A stretch of DNA of 61,824 nucleotides from Cyanobacteria bacterium REEB67 (GCA_018971775.1 JAGXAB010000031.1:1-61824); one strand, 5' to 3'. Positions 7,909-16,682 are shown, numbered from the stretch's first letter. Notes: generated by a model from the sequence alone, not told the origin. Numbers and translations: made by a program.

Positions 7909-7926
7909 GTCAGTGAGTATCTGCTA

Positions 7927-8343
7927 TTGCGTAGCCACATCAATAGTAAGCTGGGCAAAAAGGCTGAGGCCGAAGCGGACATTGAGGCGGCAAAAAAACT
8001 GGCAGCTCAACCAGTAACAGACTGCGACAGCGTCATGCACAGTATTGACTCAGCTTTTGATATGCGGCGCTGCAGTTTATACAACGCGCTCGCTGGTTAC
8101 AGCTTGTATCGCCAGGCAGAAACTTCCGGATACAACGCCAGAGAGCTGAACGAAGCCCTGCACGCAATTGATGATGCAATCCGCTGCAACGCCTCACCAG
8201 CAGATTTCTATCGCATCAAATCAATGATTCTGGTCAAACTGCATAAAGACGATCTGGCTAAAGAAAATGACGCGGTCTTTGCCGATAAGCAGCGGCAAAA
8301 CGAAGAGCCGCAGGTTAATGATGAAGTGCGAAGCATCAAGTAG
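7927..8343 (+). pseudogene. TPR-type protein, part after in-frame TAG
   Basis: In frame with 7276-7908 and directly continuing its helical repeat: ...INCDA, TAG, VSEYLLLRSHINSKLGKKAEAEADI. A TTG at 7927 gives 138 residues, but no ribosome binding site precedes it. The repeat unit (LRSHINSKLGKKAEAEADIE, then YRIKSMILVKLHKDDLAKEN) is TPR-like. A sense codon in place of TAG would restore a membrane-anchored TPR protein. Readthrough or a sequencing error are alternatives. Confidence 0.5.
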
Positions 8344-8796
8344 CCGCTGTGATGTTGCTTAAGGCGTTGCGCTGACGGTGCTCGATGTTTTGACCTTGCG
8401 CGAAGGGTCCCGGCCACCAGTTTTTCCCGGCCCCCGGTCCATCGTCACAACTCCATCACATAGACGTCACAACTCCATCATCGTGACTCGAGTAAATTGC
8501 TTACGTGCCCTGTTGCGGCGCCGACAATTTCCCCTCTAGGATCCATTTTCTTATGAATAACGAAGCCCACGCCAATCAAATGCTCGACTCTGCCCTTTGC
8601 CTTCGGCCCCGAAACGCTGGCCGGCACGGCACCAGTCGATGCCATCGCCATCGGTGCAGCATCGGTGCATGGCTATTACAAAGAAATGGACAGACAAAAA
8701 ATGATGCAAGCAGAAATCAATACACTGCATCCATAGTAAAGGCAAAGTCATTCTCTCAAATTCGTTTAAAGAGCCTATAATTCAAGAGCGCACGCA
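8344..8796. other. Gene-poor stretch with a possible gene remnant
   Basis: About 450 bases without a convincing intact gene. It contains a short direct repeat (GTCACAACTCCATCA near 8444 and 8467). One coding-like stretch (8584-8736) has no start codon; see the separate entry. Confidence 0.4.
8553..8736 (+). pseudogene. Possible small gene remnant
   Basis: From 8584 one frame reads STLPFAFGPETLAGTAPV, then DAIAIGAASVHGYYKEMD and on to ...INTLHP with TAG at 8734-8736; this looks like protein but has no start codon. An ATG at 8553 begins another frame (MNNEAHANQML), so a one-base shift near 8580 could join them. Function not recognised. Confidence 0.25.
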
Positions 8797-11310
8797 ATGG
8801 CCTCCAAATTTTCCACCACGAAGGCGAGAAGCTCAATTAAAACGATCAGGGATGGGATGCAACCGCTCAAGCAATTATTGCCGCAAGACTCGCCGCAAAT
8901 TGCCTCGCTCGTAAAGGCGCTGGTGGAGGCTGCAGCAAAGATGCAAGCAAGCGCGCGCGAAGTCTGGACGACACGCTTCGATCTTATCTATGGTGATTTA
9001 AGCGGACAGAGGGGTGTGCCGCTAGAAAAAATCACCGGTGACTTGCGTCTCGATGTCCGCGGGGCGTCCCTGCATGATGTCTTGATCGGCTTGCAATCAT
9101 ATTTTGTGCTGGTGTCAGATTTCATCGCCGCGTCGTCTCTGGCAGACTCTCCACATAATTATCTGGAAGAGCTACAGCGGCTAACCGACGCTGAGTTCAA
9201 AAATCATCTCAAAACGCTCTCTGATGGTTCGCAGCTCAGAGATGCCGGGGTGTCGGCCCCACTGGCCTTCGACTTCGCCTGGTATATCGATTTGCTCGAC
9301 GAGGGCGATTGGCCGCACTTTAAATTTTTGGCAGCCGCGATAAGCGCTCTCTGGACCGGCGACAAACTCGCTATCAAATCAAAAGATCCACTGCAAGCAA
9401 TTTACGCCGCTCTCATGCCCAAAAATCTACTGCACGTCATGGGTGAGTTTTACACACCTTTCTGGCTGGCGGAGCTGCTCTTGCAAGATGCCGGTTGGGC
9501 ACCGGAGGAAAAACCCAGACAGACTCTCACGGACCCTTTTGCCGGCTCGGGTGTATTTCTGCTTGCCGCTATCGATATTGCTCGAAGTAAAGGCCTGAGC
9601 GGCCTCTCAATCTTGCCCTACCTTCGCGCTATCGATCTAAATCCAATCGCTTGCGTGGCGGTGCGCACAAATTTGATCGTCGCCTTGAGCGACGAAATCA
9701 AACTGGCAAAAGAAATTGTTCACCTTCCCGTACTCTGCGCTGACGCCATCACGGCGGCCTTTCATGATGATGATGATGATGATGATGATGGCCAAATAAA
9801 TCCGGCCGACATCGTCGCCACCAATCCTCCCTGGGTCGGCTGGGAATATATTTCGCGCTCTTATCGCACACAGCTCGAGCCGCTCTGGCTCAAATACGGT
9901 CTCTTTACCTCGACAGGTCGCAACGCAGCCTTCCTGAAAGAAGACCTGTCGACACTGGCGATGATGATCGCCTGGGACAAATATTTAAAAGCGGGCGGCA
10001 AATCCGCCGTTGTCTTGAGACCCGCAACGATGAAGTCTGACCTGGCGTCGGTCGGCATGAGGCGCTTGTCAATATTTCCAGAAGAACAACCGCTCTCCTT
10101 GCAGCATATCCAGCTCTTCCAGGGAATAAAGGTTTTCGATTCGGCCAATACCGAGACGGCGACGTGGACTCTCGAGAAAGGCCGGGCGACCACTTTCCCG
10201 GTCAGGGTCAGCGAATGGTGCCGCCAGGAACACCAGCTTCAACCAACGAGCGCAGACACAATGACCGAAATAGTTAGCCAATGGTGCCAAAAATCGCTAC
10301 AGGCCATCCCGCTCGCCCCGGACGATCTGACCTCACGCTGGCTGATCGGCGCCGACGGTTGCATCAGCGCCGCTGTCTCGCTCGCTGGCAGCAACGCCTA
10401 TGTTGGCAGAACAGGTGTCTTCACCGGCGGTGCCAATGCCGTTTATTATCTGAAACAACTGAGCGCAGATAATACCGACCCAGTCGCCCTGTACAAAAAC
10501 ATTGTCGAACGTTCTAAACGTCAGGCACCAATCGTAGAAGTCGAGCTGGAAAAAGAGCTCGTATATAACGTCGTCCGTGGCCGCGACCTCTTCCGCTGGA
10601 TGGTGGCACCGGAGCTGAAGTTGCTCTGCCCGCATACGAGCGAAACCAAAATCAGAGCGATTGCTCCGGGTAAGATGGCTGCATCCTATCCGCTTACCCT
10701 CGAATACGTGACTGCGATGCGCCCAGTGCTCGATGAGCGAAAAGGTTTTTCGGGCTGGGAGCAAGACTTTCGCGATGAGTCTTTTTACGCCATCCAGCGC
10801 GTCGGCGCTTACACATTTAGTCAGTACAAAGTCGGCTGGCGCTATATCGCATCGGATTTTATCGTCGCCGTCATAGGTCCCGATGCGGGCGGTCGACCGA
10901 TGCTGCCCAACGACAAAGTGATGTTTGTGAGCGTGTCGTCGGCAGCCGAGGCCTATTATCTCTGCGGCATACTTTCATCAGATCCGATGCGCTGGAAAGT
11001 AGTCTCGTCGATGACGAATACGCAAATTTCAACCAATGCCATCAAGCACCTCAAAATAACGCCATTCGACGATGACGATCCGCTGCACGTCAAAATTTCA
11101 GCATGCTGTCGAGAAGGCCACCGGGCAATAGAAAAAGGCGATTCATCACAAGCAACGAAAAAGCTGGCCGAGATAAATATCTGCCTTGCCTCAGTATACG
11201 GTCTATCGCCAACTGACATGCAGGCATTCAGGGATGACTTGCAACAGACTCATCCAGACAAATGGTTTAGTGTCACTTCAAAAAAGCAACAGCTTGCGCC
11301 ACTTCATTAG
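8797..11310 (+). CDS. N6-adenine DNA methyltransferase (type IIG/solitary type)
   Basis: 837 residues. The central methylase domain has MGEFYTPFWLAELLLQ near 214, motif I DPFAGSGVFLLAA near 245 and catalytic motif IV NPPW near 342. The N-terminal 200 residues are helical. The C-terminal 350 residues look like a target-recognition region (VVRGRDLFRW; SQYKVGWRYIASDF). No PD-(D/E)XK nuclease motif was recognised and no separate nuclease gene is adjacent, so it may be solitary. Eight Asp residues (324-331), encoded by a perfect GAT repeat, stand just before motif IV. It overlaps the next gene tail to tail by four bases. Confidence 0.85.
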   Translation: MASKFSTTKARSSIKTIRDGMQPLKQLLPQDSPQIASLVKALVEAAAKMQASAREVWTTRFDLIYGDLSGQRGVPLEKITGDLRLDVRGASLHDVLIGLQSYFVLVSDFIAASSLADSPHNYLEELQRLTDAEFKNHLKTLSDGSQLRDAGVSAPLAFDFAWYIDLLDEGDWPHFKFLAAAISALWTGDKLAIKSKDPLQAIYAALMPKNLLHVMGEFYTPFWLAELLLQDAGWAPEEKPRQTLTDPFAGSGVFLLAAIDIARSKGLSGLSILPYLRAIDLNPIACVAVRTNLIVALSDEIKLAKEIVHLPVLCADAITAAFHDDDDDDDDGQINPADIVATNPPWVGWEYISRSYRTQLEPLWLKYGLFTSTGRNAAFLKEDLSTLAMMIAWDKYLKAGGKSAVVLRPATMKSDLASVGMRRLSIFPEEQPLSLQHIQLFQGIKVFDSANTETATWTLEKGRATTFPVRVSEWCRQEHQLQPTSADTMTEIVSQWCQKSLQAIPLAPDDLTSRWLIGADGCISAAVSLAGSNAYVGRTGVFTGGANAVYYLKQLSADNTDPVALYKNIVERSKRQAPIVEVELEKELVYNVVRGRDLFRWMVAPELKLLCPHTSETKIRAIAPGKMAASYPLTLEYVTAMRPVLDERKGFSGWEQDFRDESFYAIQRVGAYTFSQYKVGWRYIASDFIVAVIGPDAGGRPMLPNDKVMFVSVSSAAEAYYLCGILSSDPMRWKVVSSMTNTQISTNAIKHLKITPFDDDDPLHVKISACCREGHRAIEKGDSSQATKKLAEINICLASVYGLSPTDMQAFRDDLQQTHPDKWFSVTSKKQQLAPLH
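9766..9789. repeat. GAT x8 trinucleotide repeat inside the DNA methyltransferase
   Basis: Eight perfect GAT units encoding eight Asp before the catalytic NPPW motif. Being a trinucleotide it would change loop length, not reading frame. Confidence 0.95.
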
Positions 11311-11738
11311 AGCGGCTGCACGAGACATCTAAAAACAGTTTGCCCGCCTGCCTGGGGTATGAATTTCACGAGAAAAGCTGCGGGCAGTTTCACCGCCGCC
11401 GGCGGCTTTTCCAGGGGATTGACATTCTGTACCGCCGATTTCAGGCAAAGGTCTGCCTGCGAGCTACGCTTGCCGTGCACTACCGGAGGTTGCACGATTT
11501 TATCCAGGACGGCTTTACCGCTTGCGTTCACTCTAATCTTAATAGCGGAACCAGCGAAGTTGAAAGATCCAGGCGGAGGGAAGTACACTTTCAACATTTT
11601 TTCCTGCAGATAGTTTATGTATTCAGCCTTGTCAGTTATCTCTCCTGCTGAAGCAGGAGGAAGCATGAGAGAGACGACAAGCGACATTAACGCAATAGAC
11701 CGCATTTTTTTTGATGAAATAAATCCGACAACATTCAC
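11307..11738 (-). CDS. Secreted TonB C-terminal-domain-like protein
   Basis: 143 residues. GTG start at 11738 with AGGAG at 11747-11751, eight bases upstream. A signal peptide (KKMRSIALMSLVVSLMLPPA, cleavage near SAG) is followed by a TonB-C-like domain: YLQEKMLKVYFPPPGSF, IKIRVNASGKAVLDKIVQPP, a Cys-containing helix with CLKSAVQNVNPLEKP, and PAAFLVKFIP. This domain in TonB contacts outer-membrane receptors; here there is no long Pro-rich spacer, so it is a periplasmic stand-alone domain of unknown partner. Confidence 0.65.
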   Translation of the reverse strand: MNVVGFISSKKMRSIALMSLVVSLMLPPASAGEITDKAEYINYLQEKMLKVYFPPPGSFNFAGSAIKIRVNASGKAVLDKIVQPPVVHGKRSSQADLCLKSAVQNVNPLEKPPAAVKLPAAFLVKFIPQAGGQTVFRCLVQPL

Positions 11739-11820
11739 GCTGGCTTCTCCTGATTAGTTGCTTTGACGCGATATGCATGAGTAGGTGCGCCGGCGAAATC
11801 CGGACTATTGATCAAAATTT

Positions 11821-12270
11821 TCAAGGGTGTAGCACCAGTTTTTGCGTTTGAGTAGAGCCACCTGCACACGTATATGCATTACTATGATTGCGAAAATCTT
11901 CTGAGTGATGCTGATGCAAATCCAAAGCCGTAGAGGCGATACCCTCAGCCCCCTTCGACTTATGATTGTGAGAGTGCGCTGCAGCCTGAGCCAGCAACTG
12001 CTGATCATGCCTTCCGGATATTTGCGACTCAGTTACCGCATTACGTCTCGAGACAACAGTCGATCCAAAATTTATCTCGACGCTTGGCTCCAACTCACCA
12101 ACTTTTTGAAAGCGATTCATCCTACCATCGCTGGCATTTGTGCGCTTGTTTTCGGCGCTATCGATAGCGCCGGCACTCACCGATCTATCGACCTGCAGTC
12201 CGCGCTCGTCAATCTTGTCAATTCCGGCCGGAAATTTGTCCGTGGATTCCTTTCGGTGTTCGTCAGGCAT
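11821..12270 (-). CDS. Hypothetical polar protein
   Basis: 149 residues from ATG 12270 with a GAGG a few bases upstream. Strongly hydrophilic, with a His-rich stretch (AAAHSHNHKSKG; LHQHHSEDFRNHSN). No domain recognised. The opposite strand also has an open frame (11905-12294) but its translation is less protein-like. Confidence 0.45.
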   Translation of the reverse strand: MPDEHRKESTDKFPAGIDKIDERGLQVDRSVSAGAIDSAENKRTNASDGRMNRFQKVGELEPSVEINFGSTVVSRRNAVTESQISGRHDQQLLAQAAAHSHNHKSKGAEGIASTALDLHQHHSEDFRNHSNAYTCAGGSTQTQKLVLHP

Positions 12271-12346
12271 TCGCAAGACCTCGCAGAAACATGAAGATTG
12301 TCACCTGAGTCAATAATATAGACATGAAGACGCTCGGGTCAAGGCG

Positions 12347-12769
12347 ATGCCGCTGCTCTCGCGACCCGGTGACATTTTGGCCGTCATGGATACACTATTA
12401 GAGCACCCCCGCCAGCTCGTCGAGACCTCCGTGCCCAGAGATAAACACCGCGATGACGACACAGTCAATTCAAGTTCGGATCAACGTCTGCTAGGTAGCT
12501 TTTGTGCCAAGTGCGGCTTAAAAATATCCAAACCGACTTTGCCCGGTCTGCTCACCGGCAACGAGATAGTTCATCTCAGTGCCTCGCCATCTCTCGAGGT
12601 CCTCGATCTCAGTAAAACCGTTTGCAAATTTGACCCGGTTTTTATCGATGCTCTTGGCCGCTTCAAAAAGTTGAAGACACTTAAGCTCGGTATGCTAACG
12701 CACCAACAGGCGCAACAATTACAAGCGCTCAAGGACAAAAGTATAACCCTCTATTACATAATAAAATAA
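12347..12769 (+). CDS. Hypothetical protein with CxxC motif and leucine-rich-repeat-like C-terminus
   Basis: 140 residues; an ATG at 12386 is an alternative start. It has a CAKCGLKI zinc-ribbon-like pair near residue 53. The C-terminal half has LEVLDLSKT and LKTLKLGML, spaced as in leucine-rich repeats. No signal peptide. Function unknown. Confidence 0.5.
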   Translation: MPLLSRPGDILAVMDTLLEHPRQLVETSVPRDKHRDDDTVNSSSDQRLLGSFCAKCGLKISKPTLPGLLTGNEIVHLSASPSLEVLDLSKTVCKFDPVFIDALGRFKKLKTLKLGMLTHQQAQQLQALKDKSITLYYIIK

Positions 12770-12844
12770 CGATAGAAATCGCCACCGCCGAGACCGAGAT
12801 CCATCCAGAGCCCGCACAGCAGGGTTTTAGCCGACCAGCTCAGT

Positions 12845-12874
12845 TTGACATCACCTTACTTCAACGGCTAAACT
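12845..12874 (+). promoter_or_regulatory. Putative promoter for 12935-13480
   Basis: TTGACA (12845-12850) and TAAACT (12869-12874) with 18-base spacing, about 60 bases before the gene, on the correct strand. Confidence 0.5.
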
Positions 12875-12934
12875 GCCCCCGAATTTTCACTTTTTTCATC
12901 CATCGCCGCCGCGGTGACCTGAAGGAGATTTCCA

Positions 12935-13480
12935 ATGAAAAATTACCTCGTAATCTCCGGCTTGCTGGCCCTGCTCGGCACAAGCGCCGCCCTCGCCGAC
13001 AATCCCTCCTGGCAAGAGCAGCAGATACGCAACAAAGAGCGCGAGCGCCAGATGATGCAAGCCCAGGGCCAGCAGGGCTATACCCCTCAGGGTCTGACCG
13101 GGCAAGCACAGCAAGCGGCGCGCTGGGAGCGCGAATGGACCGAGCAACATCCCGGAGAGCCCATGCCCAGCTTCGGCAAGCTTGAGAAGATGCACCGCGG
13201 CGAGATCATTCAGGGCATAAACAGTACCTGGGATCAGACCAGACAAAATCGCCAGAACGAGCTGCGCAACAATTATCTGCTCTCACGACGCAATCAGGAG
13301 CAAAAGCTGGCCGCCCAGCACATCACCTGGTCGCCGCAGCAGTGGAGCAACTGGGACACGCAATATCGCCAGCAGATGCAGCAAAACGCCAAGGATTATC
13401 TCGAGGGCGTGCGGCAGGCCGGCGAAATCTGGCAGTATCAAGAAGACGAGAGAAAGCGCCGCGAGACTTACGGTTACTAA
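12935..13480 (+). CDS. Secreted Gln-rich helical protein
   Basis: 181 residues with AAGGAG about eight bases before the ATG. Signal peptide MKNYLVISGLLALLGTSAALA. The mature part is very rich in Gln, Arg and Glu (WQEQQIRNKERERQMMQAQG; RQNRQNELRNNYLLSRRNQE), predicted as long helices. Single-gene unit with its own promoter. No family recognised; periplasmic or extracellular. Confidence 0.7.
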   Translation: MKNYLVISGLLALLGTSAALADNPSWQEQQIRNKERERQMMQAQGQQGYTPQGLTGQAQQAARWEREWTEQHPGEPMPSFGKLEKMHRGEIIQGINSTWDQTRQNRQNELRNNYLLSRRNQEQKLAAQHITWSPQQWSNWDTQYRQQMQQNAKDYLEGVRQAGEIWQYQEDERKRRETYGY

Positions 13481-13718
13481 GGTCGCCGCCTGGCCAGCGC
13501 TTGCCGCCATCATCAGCCAGTCATCCTCTAGCCATCCGCCATCTACCTCCTTGGGATGAGGCCAGTAAGACCGCTTAGCGTCACCATAGGTAGGTAAGCG
13601 CAGATGTCCTCGATAGCCGATGCACTTTAACGCGCTGACTGAAAGGTGGACGGCGGAACAGTCTATTATAGAAGAGACATCTCAATGGAAATGATCAAGG
13701 CGAAACAAGCAGGGCGAA

Positions 13719-14588
13719 ATGTTTCACAGTACAGGCAACCCTTTTAAAAAATTGACCAACCGGCAAAAAGATTTCTATTCACGCTATCAGAACCGCACAG
13801 ATGAGTACGGCTTCGATCCGGAGATTTTAGCCCAGTGGGAGCCGATTTTCAGATTTTTCTATGAAGGTTATTTCGATGTCAAAATGATTGGCGTCGAAAA
13901 CATTCCCGACGAGGGGCGAGCGATACTCGTAGGCAATCACTCCGGCGGCTTGCCTATCGATGCGATCATGCTTGCCATCGGCATCCTCAATCTGCATCCA
14001 TCGCCACGACGCATTCGTCCCCTTGCCCTCGATTGGCTACACAAAACAAACATCGTCGGCCATGTCATCCGCGGCATGGGCGCGGTACCGGCGACAATGG
14101 CCACGGCCCTCAAATTACTCAACGATGAAGAACTCGTCACTTTCTATCCTGAAGGCGCACGAGGCACCGGAAAGCGCTACGCGACGCGCTATAGACTGCA
14201 TGATTTTGATCCTGGCTTTGTCAAAGCAGCCCTCCTTACCGGCGCTCCGATCATACCGATTACCACTGTCGGCGGTGACGACATCTATCCAATCTTGACC
14301 AGGATCAATTCGCTGGCAAAACTGCTGAACATGCCCTATTTTCCCATTACACCAACCTTTCCCCTGTTACCGATCACCTCGAGCTGCATACCATTGCCGG
14401 CCAAAATGTTGATCAAAATTGGCAAGCCGATTGCTCTCGACTATCCGCCGGAAAAAGTCGAAGACCACAAATTACGGCGGCGTCTGGCGCGCCTGGTGCA
14501 ATTTCAAATACAACGAGAACTCAACGCCATGCTCAGACAGCGCAAAAATCCTTTTTGTGACTGGAGCGCCCAAAATCTCGACCTTTGA
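13719..14588 (+). CDS. PlsC-type acyltransferase (lysophospholipid acyltransferase family)
   Basis: 289 residues. It has the catalytic NH-x(5)-ID motif (NHSGGLPID, residues 73-81) and the substrate-binding FYPEGARGTGK motif near 140-150. These enzymes transfer acyl chains to glycerol-phosphate or lysophospholipids at the inner membrane. There is no clear transmembrane helix, only hydrophobic patches. It is followed by a short terminator. The exact acceptor cannot be told. Confidence 0.85.
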   Translation: MFHSTGNPFKKLTNRQKDFYSRYQNRTDEYGFDPEILAQWEPIFRFFYEGYFDVKMIGVENIPDEGRAILVGNHSGGLPIDAIMLAIGILNLHPSPRRIRPLALDWLHKTNIVGHVIRGMGAVPATMATALKLLNDEELVTFYPEGARGTGKRYATRYRLHDFDPGFVKAALLTGAPIIPITTVGGDDIYPILTRINSLAKLLNMPYFPITPTFPLLPITSSCIPLPAKMLIKIGKPIALDYPPEKVEDHKLRRRLARLVQFQIQRELNAMLRQRKNPFCDWSAQNLDL

Positions 14589-14608
14589 GCCTCTAAGATT
14601 ACCGGAAC

Positions 14609-14629
14609 ATGCCTGGGTAAGGCATTTTT
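14609..14629 (+). terminator. Short hairpin terminator after the acyltransferase gene
   Basis: ATGCCT-gggta-AGGCAT followed by TTTT, 21 bases after the stop codon. Confidence 0.6.
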
Positions 14630-14732
14630 CATTCAAAAGGATGATTCAGATCAGCCTGTGTGGGCATACGCGCCGACTTGTTTCTGATTACACTCAATAG
14701 ATGGGTCCATTAGAAGCAACGAGGGAGATGTA

Positions 14733-15146
14733 ATGTTCAAGGTTTTGAGAAAAACTCCGTTTTTTCCCTGGGGCGCGGCAACCATTGTCGTAGCCGCTTC
14801 GCCGACCGGTCGCAAATGGCTGCGCTCAATCCTCAAGCCCGTAGTATCAACCGGACTTGCGATTGTGAATGAGTGCAAAGTGATTGTCGAGGAAGCAAAA
14901 AAAGATGCGGCGGCCGTCCGCGCAGAAGCCGCCGAAAAAAAGCTGGTGCGCTTCGAGCCACCTGAACATGAATGCAAGTGCATCACCTGCCATTGCCTGA
15001 TTCCCGCGAAGGAAGAGTATTGCAATCGGTTTTGCCAGGAAGTCGAAGGCCCAGAAGACTTCCATAAATGCGGCTGCGGCCATAGCCACTGCGACAGCAC
15101 TGTTCAACTGGGCAACGATGCCACCCTGGACCGCACCACCGGCTGA
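14733..15146 (+). CDS. Membrane-anchored bacterial metallothionein-like protein
   Basis: 137 residues. Residues 1-60 have a hydrophobic segment (FFPWGAATIVVAAS) then an amphipathic, DUF5132-like helix. Residues 79-121 carry the SmtA/BmtA metallothionein cysteine pattern: CxCxxCxC (81, 83, 86, 88), YCxxxC (97, 101) and CGCGHxxC (113-120). These bind Zn, Cd or Cu in thiolate clusters. Known bacterial metallothioneins are small free proteins, so an N-terminal membrane module is unusual. GGGAG lies just upstream of the ATG. Followed by avidin-like and rubredoxin-like genes on the same strand. Confidence 0.75.
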   Translation: MFKVLRKTPFFPWGAATIVVAASPTGRKWLRSILKPVVSTGLAIVNECKVIVEEAKKDAAAVRAEAAEKKLVRFEPPEHECKCITCHCLIPAKEEYCNRFCQEVEGPEDFHKCGCGHSHCDSTVQLGNDATLDRTTG

Positions 15147-15205
15147 GAAGCAGATCATCTAAAGGCGCCTGGAGACATTCCCCACAACAGCGCGAGGAGA
15201 AAGCA

Positions 15206-15601
15206 ATGAAAGTCGCAACACCACCGATTGAAACAATCTTAGAAGGCACCTGGCACAATGCTCAAAATGCCGAGCTTCGCCTGAAGCTGGACGGCGCAGG
15301 TCGTATCACCGGCTACTTTATCAAAGACGCCAATCTCGGTCATGAGGGCGCCGAGTGGTTTCCCCTGGCGGGACTGGCCAATGGTGATTTGTTCGCCTTT
15401 TGCGTAGATTTCTCCAAATACGGCTCGATGATGACCTGGACAGGCAAAATCTCCAATCCGCCGCCAGAAAGCTTCCGTGCTCTCTGGCAAATAGTTTCCG
15501 ATTTCGATCAGTCAACAGGCGCGGCAGATAAAATCGGCTGCAGCGGTGAAGAAACCTTCGTAGCAGGATCTTGCCCACTCGAAAACTCTAAGCGAGGCTA
15601 A
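15206..15601 (+). CDS. Avidin-family protein without signal peptide
   Basis: 131 residues with a strong GAGGAG site. It aligns to streptavidin along its length: GTWHN (14-18), ITGYF (34-38), MTWTGK (76-81), LWQIV (93-97) and GEETF (114-118). Biotin contacts kept: Asn (N18), a Ser (S74) and two of the Trp positions (W78, W94). Others are changed: S27 to Ala, Y43 to Phe, W79 to Phe, W120 lost and D128 to Glu (streptavidin numbering). Known avidins are secreted, but no signal peptide is present, so this is likely cytoplasmic. It may bind biotin weakly or another ligand. Its stop is one base from the next gene. Confidence 0.7.
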   Translation: MKVATPPIETILEGTWHNAQNAELRLKLDGAGRITGYFIKDANLGHEGAEWFPLAGLANGDLFAFCVDFSKYGSMMTWTGKISNPPPESFRALWQIVSDFDQSTGAADKIGCSGEETFVAGSCPLENSKRG

Positions 15602-15602
15602 A

Positions 15603-15887
15603 ATGAAAACACAGAGAATACTGGAGAATGACTGCTTCTTTTGCGATAGCTGTCGTCAATTCATATTTACGGATTCGATGGGCGAAACAGCAAAGGGTAT
15701 CAGGGCACAGGTAAAAATAGACGAACTGCCTGCCAGCTGGCATTGTCCGCAATGCCACGCAACGCGAGATCAGCTGCGTCAGGCGACTACGTTCGAAGAC
15801 CAGATTTACGATGAAACGCATCCCGAGTGTCGCGATTATTTAAAGAAAAAAGGACACCACAATTCAGAAGTTTCGGAAACACCATAA
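15603..15887 (+). CDS. Rubredoxin-like protein
   Basis: 94 residues. Cys pairs CDSC (14, 17; an extra Cys at 11) and CPQC (48, 51), with the rubredoxin hallmark ELPASWHCPQC. The loop between the pairs is longer and less conserved than in classical rubredoxin, and the tail after residue 60 is polar. It would hold one iron (or zinc) and carry electrons. It starts one base after the avidin-like gene, so the two are likely co-translated. Confidence 0.75.
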   Translation: MKTQRILENDCFFCDSCRQFIFTDSMGETAKGIRAQVKIDELPASWHCPQCHATRDQLRQATTFEDQIYDETHPECRDYLKKKGHHNSEVSETP

Positions 15888-15966
15888 GCAGAAGAGGCCC
15901 TGAATAAAATTCGAGACTGAAGTAAATCGCAGCAAGTAACTTACTGAAGCTTGAGAGTGAGGCATT

Positions 15967-16659
15967 ATGTTTACCAATCGCAGCATGGCCGGGAAGCAGC
16001 TGGCGGAAAAAATAGACTGCTTCTTCGACACTCTAGAGGGTGCCGATAGAAGAAGCAATCTCCTGGTCGTCGGCCTACCGAGGGGCGGCGTGCCGGTTGC
16101 TCTGGAAGTTGCCCGTAAATTTTGCTGCCCACTCGAAATTATCGTGGCCAAAAAGCTGCCTTATCCCGGGCAACCGGAATGTGCAATTGGTGCGGTCTCA
16201 TCCTGCGGCGTGGTAGTGCTCAGTCCCGATGTGCCAAAGGACTATCAATGGCGCACCTATATTGAGGGTCAAAGGCAGACATTGCTAAAGCAAACCAATC
16301 AAGCCGAATTGCAGTTTTATCAGCATGCAGGCCGGCTCGCCTCACCCTTTATCGGCAAAACTGTGGTGGTTGTAGATGACGGTATTGCTACGGGCATGAC
16401 GGCAGCGGCGGCACTAGAATCTGTCAAACAGCGCGGCGCAGCCTATGTTCTCATGGCCGCTCCGGTTATGAGCAGGGAAGGTTATAACCACCTCAGTCGC
16501 TACTGCGACGACGTGGTGGCGCTGATTACCCCTCCGGATTTTCGCTCGGTCGGGCAATATTATCTGGACTTCGAGCAGACTTCAGACCAGGAAGTGATCA
16601 ACGATCTGCAGCAGAACATGCTCTTCGGGCCAAATCCAACCCAGCAATACAAGAAATAA
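15967..16659 (+). CDS. Phosphoribosyltransferase-fold protein
   Basis: 230 residues. It has the PRPP-binding loop VVVVDDGIATGMT near 134-146, an early LVVGLPRGGVPVALEVA loop and IVAKKLPYPGQPECAIGA. This is the Rv0571c-like stand-alone phosphoribosyltransferase group whose substrates are poorly known; such genes often sit next to stress genes. GAGG precedes the ATG. Confidence 0.8.
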   Translation: MFTNRSMAGKQLAEKIDCFFDTLEGADRRSNLLVVGLPRGGVPVALEVARKFCCPLEIIVAKKLPYPGQPECAIGAVSSCGVVVLSPDVPKDYQWRTYIEGQRQTLLKQTNQAELQFYQHAGRLASPFIGKTVVVVDDGIATGMTAAAALESVKQRGAAYVLMAAPVMSREGYNHLSRYCDDVVALITPPDFRSVGQYYLDFEQTSDQEVINDLQQNMLFGPNPTQQYKK

Positions 16660-16682
16660 TCACGAGCATCAAGGAGATTATC

